In this document: positions 55,114 to 62,691 of the stretch, in pieces
Numbering within the stretch: position 1 is the first letter of the stretch
How the letters are laid out: the number at the start of each line of letters is the position of its first letter
Assembly (NCBI RefSeq): GCF_003314975.1
Contig: NZ_QNRF01000005.1
Location: 1-64,000 of the forward strand
Length of the DNA stretch: 64,000 nt
Source of the DNA: Marinomonas aquiplantarum
GTDB taxonomy: Bacteria > Pseudomonadota > Gammaproteobacteria > Pseudomonadales > Marinomonadaceae
Direction of reading: 5' to 3'
The notes under the pieces: model-generated
Database searches by the model: none
What the model saw: only the letters and a program-made list of their open reading frames with translations
What the model was told of the DNA's origin: nothing
Position numbers and translations under genes: made by a program

Positions 55114-55422
55114 ATGAAAAAGCAGAAATATAAACATTGGGAAAACACACCTAGCCAGCGATTTGTAAAGTGGTTATGGAATCGCTTTGGCGTGGCAGAT
55201 CGCATGCATCTAATTGCCGCAGCGATGCACGCAAGAATGGAGCAGGGAAGTTTAATGAACAAAGTGGAAAAATTGGAAAGGGAGCTTGAAAAGGAAAAGA
55301 TCAAGCACCCTAATTTAGAGATTACGGCAGAAGAAATCGAAAAAATAGAGCATCAACGGCTTAGGGCTTACCTATGGCGAACCCAGCGCCGCTTTTGGAA
55401 AAAAGAAGATACTCGGGAATAG
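55114..55422 (+). CDS. Basic coiled-coil protein of unknown function
   Basis: This 102-residue protein has WENTPSQRFVKWLWNRFGVADRMHLIAAAMHARMEQG, then a charged coiled coil (MNKVEKLERELEKEKIKHPN, EIEKIEHQRLRAYLWRTQRRFWKK). The ATG follows AGGAGCTAAGCA. The function is unknown. Confidence 0.6.
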   Translation: MKKQKYKHWENTPSQRFVKWLWNRFGVADRMHLIAAAMHARMEQGSLMNKVEKLERELEKEKIKHPNLEITAEEIEKIEHQRLRAYLWRTQRRFWKKEDTRE

Positions 55423-55429
55423 GTTGCCG

Positions 55430-55693
55430 TTAATCCTCTTCGAATATGAACTCCCAGCCATGTTTCTCTTCTTTCAACAAAAATTCTAAGTCGTCGAAAG
55501 AAAGGTGGCGAGCCGTGGCTGGGGTCCAGTGAAATTTCTGGACTAAATAGAAGTGAATAGCGTCTAAGCCTTTGTGTGCTTTGTAGTTTTCACGTTTTGC
55601 GATTGCATCGCCGAAAGCTTCTATTTGGAAGTGTTTTTCTGCTTGAGCTTCATGACGGAATTGCATTTTGCGGGACTCGGTTGCTGATCTCAT
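55430..55693 (-). CDS. Small helical protein of unknown function
   Basis: This 87-residue protein reads MRSATESRKMQFRHEAQAEKHFQIEAFGDAIAKRENYKAHKGLDAIHFYLVQKFHWTPATARHLSFDDLEFLLKEE. I chose the ATG at 55693, 8 bases after AAAGGATG. It is the only leftward gene in this stretch, so it has its own promoter, perhaps shared with the divergent gene at 55793. Confidence 0.6.
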   Translation of the reverse strand: MRSATESRKMQFRHEAQAEKHFQIEAFGDAIAKRENYKAHKGLDAIHFYLVQKFHWTPATARHLSFDDLEFLLKEEKHGWEFIFEED

Positions 55694-55792
55694 AAATATC
55701 ATCCTTTGACGTTATGTGAAGTAACAATCTAACCAAAATAGTAACAAGGTTTCAAACCACTCAACCACGTTTTAAATAGGAACAAAAAAACC

Positions 55793-56323
55793 ATGCGCTG
55801 GCTAGACCGGGACAAACCAAACACACTGGGCGCGCTAGGATGGCGGATCATCAATGACCAAATTACCTACCTGACCGCCAGCTCAGCTGATGCAGGTTGG
55901 ACAGGCGTGGGCAACACAGGGCGCATTTGTGAATCTCTACAAACGGGCGTGGTGCCAAGCTTTCAGGGCGGTGGGGAAAGCAACGCCGCCATGATGCGAC
56001 AAATCCGCATGCTGTCAGCCAAAGACAAAGGCTTTGCTTGGTTGTTTGCTGACTTATCCCGCATGCAAAAGCTTTGCTTATTCGCTGCGGTGTTGGCCGA
56101 AGGACGCAAAACCACACAAGGCAAACCGCTAAGCAACGCGCGCATTGCCGCTAGCTTGCCCGTCTTTTCTGCCGAGCTGCGCATTGGCCCAGCACACAAA
56201 AGCATGAGTGAAAAGACCTTCGCCAACAACGTAGCAGAAGGGCGCAAACGCTTTATCAAACGGCTTGAAAAAGAGCTGATCAGCCTAGTAAGGAACAAGC
56301 AAACCACCAAGGCCATTGCATGA
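55793..56323 (+). CDS. Integrase-coupled protein of unknown function
   Basis: This 176-residue protein has RWLDRDKPNTLGALGWRIINDQITYLT, LSAKDKGFAWLFADLSRMQKLCLFAAVLAEGRKT and a basic C terminus (NVAEGRKRFIKRLEKELISL). It overlaps the following integrase by 4 bases (ATGA), so the two are translated together. A small recombination accessory is possible but not shown. Confidence 0.6.
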   Translation: MRWLDRDKPNTLGALGWRIINDQITYLTASSADAGWTGVGNTGRICESLQTGVVPSFQGGGESNAAMMRQIRMLSAKDKGFAWLFADLSRMQKLCLFAAVLAEGRKTTQGKPLSNARIAASLPVFSAELRIGPAHKSMSEKTFANNVAEGRKRFIKRLEKELISLVRNKQTTKAIA

Positions 56324-57480
56324 CCAAACGCTCTGCCAAAACCATCACAGATGCTTCCATCCGAGCCGCCCTAAAGAGCAACAAAACCTACCTATACGAC
56401 ACCCGCCGCGTGGAGTTTTACATCAACGCCGCGCGCACCGGTGGCACTTTTTACGACGTGGTCTACAAAGGCAAAAAGCGCCAGCGTACCAAGCTCGCCA
56501 AGTGGCCAGCGGTGACCGCGAAAACACTCTTTGCTGAACTTCCTGCCATACGTGCCAATGCGTTGGCTGATCGGCAAGCCAGCCTCACCGTTGCCACCTA
56601 CCAAACCGGCGGCGAAGTCTTACTCTGGTTCATGCAGCACATAGACGCCGACAAAACCTACTCAGAGTCCTACGTGGCCACCGCGTCCAGCTACATTGGT
56701 AACCACTTACTCGCCGTACTTCATGACTACCGCATTAGCGACATCAACAAAGCCTTGCTGTACAAACAGCTCTACATGCCCATGCAAAAGGACTACGCGC
56801 TGTCTACCATAAAAGGTGTGCTGGGCACCTTAAAAACCGCCTTTACCCGCGCCAGCGAACTTGGCCTGATCAGCACCAACCCCACCAAACACATCACTTT
56901 CAGCAGTTTTACCACCACCCAGCCAGACAGCAAGCCCGGTAAACTCAAACCGCACGACTTGCCCAACCTAGTGGCCGCCATAAACCGACAGCCTCACATG
57001 AAGCGCGTTTTCTTCATGACCCAATTACTCCACGGCACTCGCATAGGCGAAACCTGCCTCGCCAAATGGTCGCATTTTTCCTCCAACATGTTGGAATGGT
57101 ACCTGCCCGCCGAGAACACCAAAAACGGCAACGAACACCGCTTGCCCATCACCCAACAGGCCATGGACCTCATCGCCAGTTTGCCCAAGCAAAGCGACTA
57201 TGTATTCAGCGCCAACGGCACCAGCCCAATCGCCAAGCGCACCGTAGAACGCTGGTACCAAAGCCTGAGCGACGACGTGGGCATTAAGTTCACCAGTCAC
57301 GACATACGCAAACTCGCCCGCGACTGCTGGCAAGACATGGGCATCGACTGGGTAATAGGGGAAATGCTACTCAACCACGAACGGGACGGACTGGACAAAC
57401 GCTACATGCACACCCATTCCAGAGAACAGATGCGCAAAGCGTTGGGGGAGTGGGGGAGGAATATGATTTTAAGAGAATAG
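56320..57480 (+). CDS. Second tyrosine integrase
   Basis: This 386-residue recombinase has an N-terminal arm domain (YLYDTRRVEFYINAARTGGTFYDVVYKGKKRQRTKLAKWPAV), a core-binding domain, and catalytic residues in LLHGTRIGETCLAKW (Arg), FTSHDIRKLARDCW (His-x-x-Arg), MLLNHERDGLD (His) and KRYMHTHS (Tyr). All expected residues are present. It is GC-rich with many GCC and ACC codons, unlike the dusA-side integrase. An AT-rich repeat array follows. Confidence 0.92.
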   Translation: MTKRSAKTITDASIRAALKSNKTYLYDTRRVEFYINAARTGGTFYDVVYKGKKRQRTKLAKWPAVTAKTLFAELPAIRANALADRQASLTVATYQTGGEVLLWFMQHIDADKTYSESYVATASSYIGNHLLAVLHDYRISDINKALLYKQLYMPMQKDYALSTIKGVLGTLKTAFTRASELGLISTNPTKHITFSSFTTTQPDSKPGKLKPHDLPNLVAAINRQPHMKRVFFMTQLLHGTRIGETCLAKWSHFSSNMLEWYLPAENTKNGNEHRLPITQQAMDLIASLPKQSDYVFSANGTSPIAKRTVERWYQSLSDDVGIKFTSHDIRKLARDCWQDMGIDWVIGEMLLNHERDGLDKRYMHTHSREQMRKALGEWGRNMILRE

Positions 57481-57670
57481 ATTAATGTTAAAGCTAATAA
57501 ATTAATAGATTAATGGTCTTATTATTAAGGCTATTAAGTTAATATTTTAGTGTGTTGATGGATTAATATTAAAGCTAATAAGTTAATATTTTAATGGTCT
57601 TGTTATTAAGGCTATTAAATTAATAGATTAATATTAAAGCTAATAGCTTAATAGATTGATGTTAAATGAA
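57481..57670. repeat. AT-rich repeat array after the second integrase
   Basis: The block ATTAATRTTAAAGCTAATA occurs at 57481, 57562 and 57627, and TTAATGGTCTTRTTATTAAGG at 57510 and 57591, giving an 81-bp period for the first two copies. The 57671-57847 stretch is AT-rich without a recognisable gene. The array could hold integrase arm sites or an attachment site. Confidence 0.7.
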
Positions 57671-57865
57671 GTGAAGTTGGTTTTTTAATATTATTAATTA
57701 AAATAATGTATTGAAATCAATGGCTTGTGTTTTATTTTTTTGTTAAATGGTTAATTTTGTGTAAGATTTAATTAAAAGTTTTTTTAATATCATTGCGGAT
57801 TTTTTGTTTTGAATGTATTATTTTAGAAATAATATTTTGGATTTATATTGTGTGAGGTCAGAGGA

Positions 57866-58186
57866 TTGAAATCTTTTAAATTCATTAACGAAGCAGCAAA
57901 AAAAGAGTTCAAAAAGTTACCTAAAGAAATTCAGGTGGAATTTGGTGCCAGTATCAATGCAGTTCAACAAGGAGAGGATCCGCTTACCGATTTTGAGCAC
58001 ATAGGTAAAAGTGTTGGTAAAGGCGCGATAGAGCTAAAAATAAATGGCAGTCCAGCATTTAGATCTATCTACTGTGCGAAATATAACGATACAGTATACA
58101 TATTACACTCCTTCTCGAAAACGACTAATGGAGTGGATAAGAAAGCTATGAAGACTGCCAAAGAGCGCTACAAGTTAATTAATTAA
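57866..58186 (+). CDS. RelE/HigB-like toxin (Gp49 family)
   Basis: This protein of about 106 residues reads SFKFINEAAKKEFKKLPKEIQVEFGASINAVQQGEDPLTDFEHIGKSVGKGAIELKI, then FRSIYCAKYNDTVYILHSFSKTTNGVDKKAMKTAKERY. This matches the phage Gp49/HigB-type mRNA interferase group. The start is uncertain: TTG at 57866 or TTG at 57848. It is convergent with the antitoxin-like gene, with 7 bases between their stops. Confidence 0.8.
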   Translation: MKSFKFINEAAKKEFKKLPKEIQVEFGASINAVQQGEDPLTDFEHIGKSVGKGAIELKINGSPAFRSIYCAKYNDTVYILHSFSKTTNGVDKKAMKTAKERYKLIN

Positions 58187-58193
58187 GCGCTAC

Positions 58194-58523
58194 TTATGCA
58201 GCGCTTAATTCTTTGGTTGTGCATTTGAATGTAACAGTTTTATCTTTCTTGATTTTCATGGAAGGCTTGATTTGGTAGCCAACTTTAGCCAAAAATCGAA
58301 TCAGCTTGTCTGCCGAAAATTTAGATACCTTCCCACTGGTAAGCTCACTGACTCTTGGTTGTGGTATATCAAGTGCTTCCATAATATCAGCCGTGGTCCA
58401 TTCTTGAGCTTTGAAATAATTTCTGAGCACTAGCACCATGTCTGCACGGAACTCAAGGTCAGCAGCTTCTGCTGGATCATCTACAATGGCTTCGAATATG
58501 TTGGAGTAATGTAATTTTTCCAT
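58194..58523 (-). CDS. XRE-family antitoxin (HigA-like)
   Basis: This 109-residue protein has an HTH (EWTTADIMEALDIPQPRVSELTSGKVSKFSADKLIRFLAKVGYQIK) of the group paired with Gp49-type toxins. It probably neutralises the toxin and represses its own promoter. A 42-bp perfect palindrome lies 20 bases before its start. It faces the toxin tail-to-tail rather than following it in an operon. Confidence 0.82.
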   Translation of the reverse strand: MEKLHYSNIFEAIVDDPAEAADLEFRADMVLVLRNYFKAQEWTTADIMEALDIPQPRVSELTSGKVSKFSADKLIRFLAKVGYQIKPSMKIKKDKTVTFKCTTKELSAA

Positions 58524-58542
58524 AGTGGTAACCTACTAGTCA

Positions 58543-58584
58543 TAAGATACAAATTATACAAAATTTTGTATAATTTGTATCTTA
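58543..58584. promoter_or_regulatory. 42-bp perfect palindrome, antitoxin operator
   Basis: Left arm 58543-58563 (TAAGATACAAATTATACAAA plus one A) is followed with no spacer by its exact reverse complement at 58564-58584. It nests two smaller palindromes built from TATACAAAATTTTGTATA and GATACAAATT with its mirror. This fits a dimeric repressor site upstream of the antitoxin gene. Confidence 0.8.
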
Positions 58585-58671
58585 GATTCTATTGACATAG
58601 CCGTCAATAATTAAGATTAATTTATTTAAATTTATCGAGAGATTGACCCCTCCTAAATCCTGATCTACTAT

Positions 58672-58790
58672 TTCCCTGCACTGGCAAAATCCAGTGTCGG
58701 GATTGAGACCCCGTTTTACAACAGCGGCCTAGAACACGCTCCGCGTGTTTTTTTGTGGCCGAGATTCGCCTGTTATGGTGGGTCTTTGTT
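58672..58790 (+). ncRNA. C4-type antisense RNA
   Basis: Hairpins CACTGG/CCAGTG (58679-58696) and AACACGC/GCGTGTT (58733-58749, followed by T7) are joined by GGGATTGAGACCCC and an outer CGGCC/GGCCG pairing. This arrangement is that of the C4 RNAs of phages P1/P7 and P4-like elements. C4 RNA blocks expression of a downstream antirepressor. The downstream leader carries complementary blocks, and a KilA-N gene follows. Confidence 0.7.
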
Positions 58791-58913
58791 TGGGCAGCAT
58801 TCGTGCTGGCCGTTACCTGTTGGCGGTAGTCTCAACCTGAACTTAGATCCACCACCTTAATTGAGATTGAGACCTTTGTTATGGTGGTCAATGATGACAA
58901 CAGGAGGCCATAG
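58791..58913 (+). promoter_or_regulatory. Leader of the KilA-N gene, target of the C4-type RNA
   Basis: GTCTCAA (58829-58835) can pair with TTGAGAC (58867-58873), and CCACCA with TGGTGG further on. GATTGAGACC and GTTATGGTGG recur from the upstream RNA. The ribosome binding site ACAGGAGG lies 8 bases before the ATG, within reach of the alternative pairings. Confidence 0.55.
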
Positions 58914-59483
58914 ATGGCTCACTTAATGATTGCTTCAAAAGACATCCGTACACTCGACGGATTGTATTCCCTTAATGATCTTCATAAAGCGGCTGGAAGT
59001 GAAAGACGACATTTGCCAGCACAGTTTCTTAGAAATAATCAAACCCGAGAGTTAATAGATGAAATTGAAAACTATGCTAATTCGCATAGTTTAGTAATAA
59101 AGAAAACTCAGGGGAGAAATGGCGGTACCTATGTCTGCAAAGAACTGGTATACGCTTACGCCATGTGGATCAGCCCGAAGTTCAACCTAGAAGTCATCCG
59201 CGCCTTCGACCAATCCCAAACAGAACAACCGCCAGAACCCACCCAACAAAGCCTACCCAATCCCATCCAAGACGACGAAAAACTCAAACTCATTAACGAC
59301 GTGGCCAAATCTTTAGGCATTATCGAAAGCATCGCCGTCGTCTCCGCCACCGACATCATGGACATGGTCCAAACCATCCGAAACTACCAACAACTCGCCA
59401 AAATCCAAACCAACCCCGCATGGGTCGACCAAACCATCGAACGCATCAAAAACGCCACAGGAAAGCACTTCGGGGAGGGTTAG
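58914..59483 (+). CDS. KilA-N domain protein, probable antirepressor
   Basis: This 189-residue protein has an N-terminal KilA-N domain (TLDGLYSLNDLHKAAGSERRHLPAQFLRNNQTRELIDEI, GRNGGTYVCKELVYAYAMWISPKFNLEVIRAFD) and a helical C terminus. Related phage proteins act as antirepressors or host-take-over factors. Its position behind a C4-type RNA supports an antirepressor role. The C-terminal half has a higher GC content than the N-terminal half, suggesting domain shuffling. Confidence 0.8.
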   Translation: MAHLMIASKDIRTLDGLYSLNDLHKAAGSERRHLPAQFLRNNQTRELIDEIENYANSHSLVIKKTQGRNGGTYVCKELVYAYAMWISPKFNLEVIRAFDQSQTEQPPEPTQQSLPNPIQDDEKLKLINDVAKSLGIIESIAVVSATDIMDMVQTIRNYQQLAKIQTNPAWVDQTIERIKNATGKHFGEG

Positions 59484-59495
59484 AACAGAGAAGGA

Positions 59496-59525
59496 CAAGG
59501 GGCGAAAGCCCCTTGGTTATTTGTG
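59496..59525 (+). terminator. Intrinsic terminator after the KilA-N gene
   Basis: CAAGGGGC (59496-59503) pairs with GCCCCTTG (59508-59515) around a GAAA tetraloop, followed by a T-rich stretch. Confidence 0.9.
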
Positions 59526-59533
59526 TTTTTAGG

Positions 59534-60622
59534 TCATCTTTTTTCAAAGCTATCCATGAGCTTTAATTTCTCGACTAATTTTTTTAGAATTTCTTTTCTA
59601 TCGAAGTCTTCAAGATACGTTCTATAGCATCTAAAAGTGTTTTTTAGCTCATTCCATGGAGCAATATCACAATCATTCGTATTTAAGATGCTGTCTGCAT
59701 GATTGCGATCTTCTTCATTTACTATGTTACCGGCATAACAAGATATACGGTAACGGTTTTCATTATCCTCTGAAGACCCAAAAGATAGGGCAATATCTGA
59801 GTTTGAAATCCATGATTGGTAAGCAAACCTCATTACTGGAGAGCCGTCCCAATTGTCTGCTTTGACGTTAATTATAACGCCTAACTCAGTACTTAACTGA
59901 ATTTGTAGTTGCTCTTGAAATGCTTTTAATGATTGATCTTGTAATTGTTGAGCTTCTCTAAATCGAGATAAGTTGGCTATAACATAGTCAATGTTTTCTT
60001 CAGGGTAAGAGGAAGTACTCATTATACTCTCCAGATGTAATAGAAATTCACGTAGCAGAACCGTCCACTTATTGAGTGGTTGCTTAAAAAAATACTCAGC
60101 GAGTCTGTGCTTGATCGAGTCGATAAGACGTGGGTAACTAATACCGATCCATTTATCGAAGTCGGTTGGTGTTGCTCCTGAAGGAGAAAGGACAATGAAA
60201 ATAGCTTCTTTATTCTTAAAGCGCTTTTCTTCGTTTTTAGTGAAATGGTTTTGATAGTCATCAAACGGGTTATTTTGTTCATGAAAAATCTTGTTTTCGA
60301 TTATCATTACCCAGTCTTTACCTTCAAAAATCAAGTCTATACGTTTGTTAGACGATGTTATTACTTCTCTTTCTGGCGGTGTTGATAATGAGCAGCTAAT
60401 CGATTGAAGTTTCTCTGGCAATATATCGACAAGAGCCTCTAGCACTAGTGAACCCAAACCATGTTCGCCATTGTTATTGCAGAAAAATGCTAAAATATCT
60501 GTGGTTGGGTTTTCATAATATCCACGACTACCGATGCTGAAAATAGTGGCCTCTGGTGTATTTGGTTTCGGTAATTGTCTTAATGTATCTAAAAAGCTTT
60601 GTATCTGTTGCAGTGTCGACAT
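59534..60622 (-). CDS. PD-(D/E)XK nuclease-like protein
   Basis: This 362-residue protein has a PD-(D/E)XK core: a conserved N-terminal SIGSRGYYENPTTDILAFFCN, the metal-binding Asp in NKRIDLIFEG, and Glu/Lys in VMIIENKIF, followed by DDYQNHF and IFIVLSPSG. Proteins of this type are common defence cargo of mobile elements. The specificity is unknown. It has a single-gene leftward unit, convergent with the KilA-N gene. Confidence 0.8.
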   Translation of the reverse strand: MSTLQQIQSFLDTLRQLPKPNTPEATIFSIGSRGYYENPTTDILAFFCNNNGEHGLGSLVLEALVDILPEKLQSISCSLSTPPEREVITSSNKRIDLIFEGKDWVMIIENKIFHEQNNPFDDYQNHFTKNEEKRFKNKEAIFIVLSPSGATPTDFDKWIGISYPRLIDSIKHRLAEYFFKQPLNKWTVLLREFLLHLESIMSTSSYPEENIDYVIANLSRFREAQQLQDQSLKAFQEQLQIQLSTELGVIINVKADNWDGSPVMRFAYQSWISNSDIALSFGSSEDNENRYRISCYAGNIVNEEDRNHADSILNTNDCDIAPWNELKNTFRCYRTYLEDFDRKEILKKLVEKLKLMDSFEKR

Positions 60623-60789
60623 ACTTTGTCCTTTTGAAATGCCGTAATTGTTTTATCCTGTTGCTGGTCACTTACACAAGTTGTCAAGATAGCATAAATT
60701 ATTTGACCTCATTTCATTTCCTGTCGAAAAGCAGGAAATCTTTACTGTAACAAAAATTTACTTGGTCATTCCCGCTACTTAAAATTATG

Positions 60790-60805
60790 CTGTATATTTA
60801 TACAG
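60790..60805 (+). promoter_or_regulatory. LexA (SOS) box upstream of umuD
   Basis: CTGTATATTTATACAG is a full match to the CTGT-N8-ACAG LexA consensus and lies 16 bases before the umuD ATG. Confidence 0.92.
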
Positions 60806-60821
60806 TATTTTGGTGTTAATC

Positions 60822-61271
60822 ATGCGTGTGACTTATCTTGGTGTGTCTGAGTCGGCAGCGTTTATCGCGGCCAATAGTGTGCGAATCCCGCTTTATGGCG
60901 ATTCTGTGTCGGCGGGTTTTCCATCACCGGCGCAAGATTTTGTTGAGAAAACGTTGGATTTGAATGATTTGTGTATTGCCGATCCAAATGCCACTTTCTT
61001 TGTACGAGTGAGTGGCGATTCTATGAAAGAGGCAGCTATTTTTCATGATGATGTGTTGGTGGTTGACCGGTCTCTCACGGCCAAGCATGGGGACGTTGTG
61101 ATTGCATGCATTCATGGTGAAATCACGGTGAAGACGCTTGAGCTGAAACCGAATGTGTTGCTTCGCCCGAAGAACAAGGCTTACAAGGCGATTCCCATTA
61201 CGGAGGAATCAGGCTTGGAGATAATGGGCGTGGTGACTTGTGTGGTGCGCAATGTGGCGCGTGGTGTTTAG
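60822..61271 (+). CDS. umuD: UmuD-like SOS protein without UmuC
   Basis: This 149-residue protein matches UmuD: cleavage site Ala31-Gly32 in SAGFPSPAQDFVE, catalytic Ser67 in VSGDSMKEA and Lys104 in EITVKTL. UmuD' normally joins UmuC as polymerase V. No umuC follows; the next gene is unrelated. It may partner a chromosomal UmuC, or act as an antirepressor-like peptidase. The LexA box makes it SOS-induced. Confidence 0.92.
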   Translation: MRVTYLGVSESAAFIAANSVRIPLYGDSVSAGFPSPAQDFVEKTLDLNDLCIADPNATFFVRVSGDSMKEAAIFHDDVLVVDRSLTAKHGDVVIACIHGEITVKTLELKPNVLLRPKNKAYKAIPITEESGLEIMGVVTCVVRNVARGV

Positions 61272-61393
61272 TGTGTACGATTTTTGTACATTTTTATTGG
61301 AATAAGCCATGTTTCATTGATAAGGTAATTTTGAGGCTCAAGGCGTAACGGGTCCGATCTGATGATTTTTAATTTAAAGATGGGAGTTTAAGG

Positions 61394-62251
61394 ATGAAGA
61401 CGTTTGTTACTGCTTTATTGTTGGTGTTTGTTACTGGCTGTAATTCGCAGAGTATGCAAGGTGGCGAGCGCTCAGGCGGTGGGGGAAGCGACCTTTTTTC
61501 GTTTAGTAAGGAGAATGTTGGCGCCATTCGCGTTATTGGCTACAACGTGGAAGGTGGTTATAAGAGTGAGGCCAGTGTGGATACTGTCGTAGAAAATATG
61601 ACTACGATTGGGTATGCGGATATTTGGGCTTTGTCTGAGGTTACGGTCAGTTGGGAAGACGAGTTGTTGGATGCGGTTGGGGATGAATTTACTGCCATTT
61701 CTACCAATGGCGCTATTGATACAACTGATACTCTGATGCTTTTGATTGATACCGGTAAGTTTCGTTTGTTGTCGACTGATGAGTTGTTGGGTTTGAAAAT
61801 TCATCGTTATTCGCGACCACCTTTGGTTGCCACGCTTGAGGATTTGTCTTCTGGAAAGATTTTCCAGATTATGGTTAACCATTTGGAAAGGGGAAATGAA
61901 GAAGGCCGCCATACTCAAGCTAAGAAGCTGAATGCTTATGCGAGTGGTGTTTCTTTGCCTATTATCGCTATGGGTGATTATAACTTTGATTGGGATCTTA
62001 ACCCTGGTAGTGATTATCGCGATGCGGGTTATGACTACATGACGAAAAATGGTGTTTTTAGTTGGGTTAAGCCTGTGAATATGATCAAAACCAGTTGCTC
62101 TCCAGGCTATAACAGCATTTTAGATTTTGCGTTTGTTACGTCGGATGTTGGTGAAGCGGCTTCGGATATTTTGCTTCGAGATGCAGAATATTGTGAAGAT
62201 GATGAAAGCAAGCCTGATCATAGACCTGTTGAGTTATTGTTTAGTCTTTAA
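61394..62251 (+). CDS. EEP-fold (endonuclease/exonuclease/phosphatase) lipoprotein
   Basis: This 285-residue protein has a lipobox ending VTGC (Cys16) and an EEP domain with VIGYNVEGG, ALSEV, MVNHLERG, AMGDYNFDWD and SKPDHRPVEL. All of the family motifs (Asn, Glu, His, Asp-x-Asn, Asp-His) are present, so it should be an active nuclease or phosphatase anchored in the envelope. The substrate is unknown. It is tailed by a terminator at 62265-62285. Confidence 0.85.
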   Translation: MKTFVTALLLVFVTGCNSQSMQGGERSGGGGSDLFSFSKENVGAIRVIGYNVEGGYKSEASVDTVVENMTTIGYADIWALSEVTVSWEDELLDAVGDEFTAISTNGAIDTTDTLMLLIDTGKFRLLSTDELLGLKIHRYSRPPLVATLEDLSSGKIFQIMVNHLERGNEEGRHTQAKKLNAYASGVSLPIIAMGDYNFDWDLNPGSDYRDAGYDYMTKNGVFSWVKPVNMIKTSCSPGYNSILDFAFVTSDVGEAASDILLRDAEYCEDDESKPDHRPVELLFSL

Positions 62252-62264
62252 TGCGATTTAAAAG

Positions 62265-62285
62265 CCACCTTCGGGTGGTTTTTTG
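62265..62285 (+). terminator. Intrinsic terminator
   Basis: CCACC (62265-62269), loop TTCG, GGTGG (62274-62278), then T6. An almost identical terminator lies at 62578-62598. Confidence 0.85.
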
Positions 62286-62312
62286 CTATTGGCAGTGTAA
62301 GGAGGGGTGGAA

Positions 62313-62558
62313 GTGGAGATTCTCTTTTTTATAGTCGTTGTGATTTTGGTTGTCTCTTTTATGGGCAATTCTAATAAATCTAAAGGTTCCAAGCAATCCA
62401 ATGTAAGCATAAAAAAAACACCTTGTACTTATTGTGGTATGACTGGAAAGGTAGAGGAAGTTTATACCGAACGTGATAATCATTTGAGTGGGGCAAGGAT
62501 GGTTGAAAAACGGCGTACAGTTACGTGTCCAAACTGTCTTGGTAAAGGGCATCATTGA
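62313..62558 (+). CDS. Small membrane protein with zinc-finger motif
   Basis: This 81-residue protein has one membrane helix (ILFFIVVVILVVSFMG) and a C-terminal DnaJ-like zinc pair (CTYCGMTGKV and CPNCLGKGHH). I chose the GTG at 62313 because AAGGAGG sits at 62299-62305, 7 bases before it; the in-frame GTG at 62307 is too close. The function is unknown. Confidence 0.65.
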   Translation: MEILFFIVVVILVVSFMGNSNKSKGSKQSNVSIKKTPCTYCGMTGKVEEVYTERDNHLSGARMVEKRRTVTCPNCLGKGHH

Positions 62559-62577
62559 AGTATTAGTAAAATCTAAG

Positions 62578-62598
62578 CCACCTTCGGGTGGTTTTTTT
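62578..62598 (+). terminator. Intrinsic terminator
   Basis: CCACC, loop TTCG, GGTGG (62578-62591), then T7. It repeats the terminator at 62265. Confidence 0.88.
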
Positions 62599-62691
62599 GT
62601 GTTTGATGGATTTGGTTGGCTGGTCATCATAGCGTTGGGGAGATCTACAAGTTAATGTATATACTATGTGTTTTTATGTTTTGAGGGATCT

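Noticed and set aside
62601-62630. Possible dusA-like attachment repeat (GATGGATTTGGTTGG)
   Set aside because: It differs from the dusA segment (GATGGATTGGACT) after a few bases, so it is not a convincing attR.
62286-62630. Leftward frame of 114 codons opposite the zinc-finger gene
   Set aside because: It lacks a ribosome binding site and covers two terminators; the opposite frame has a strong start site and CxxC motifs.
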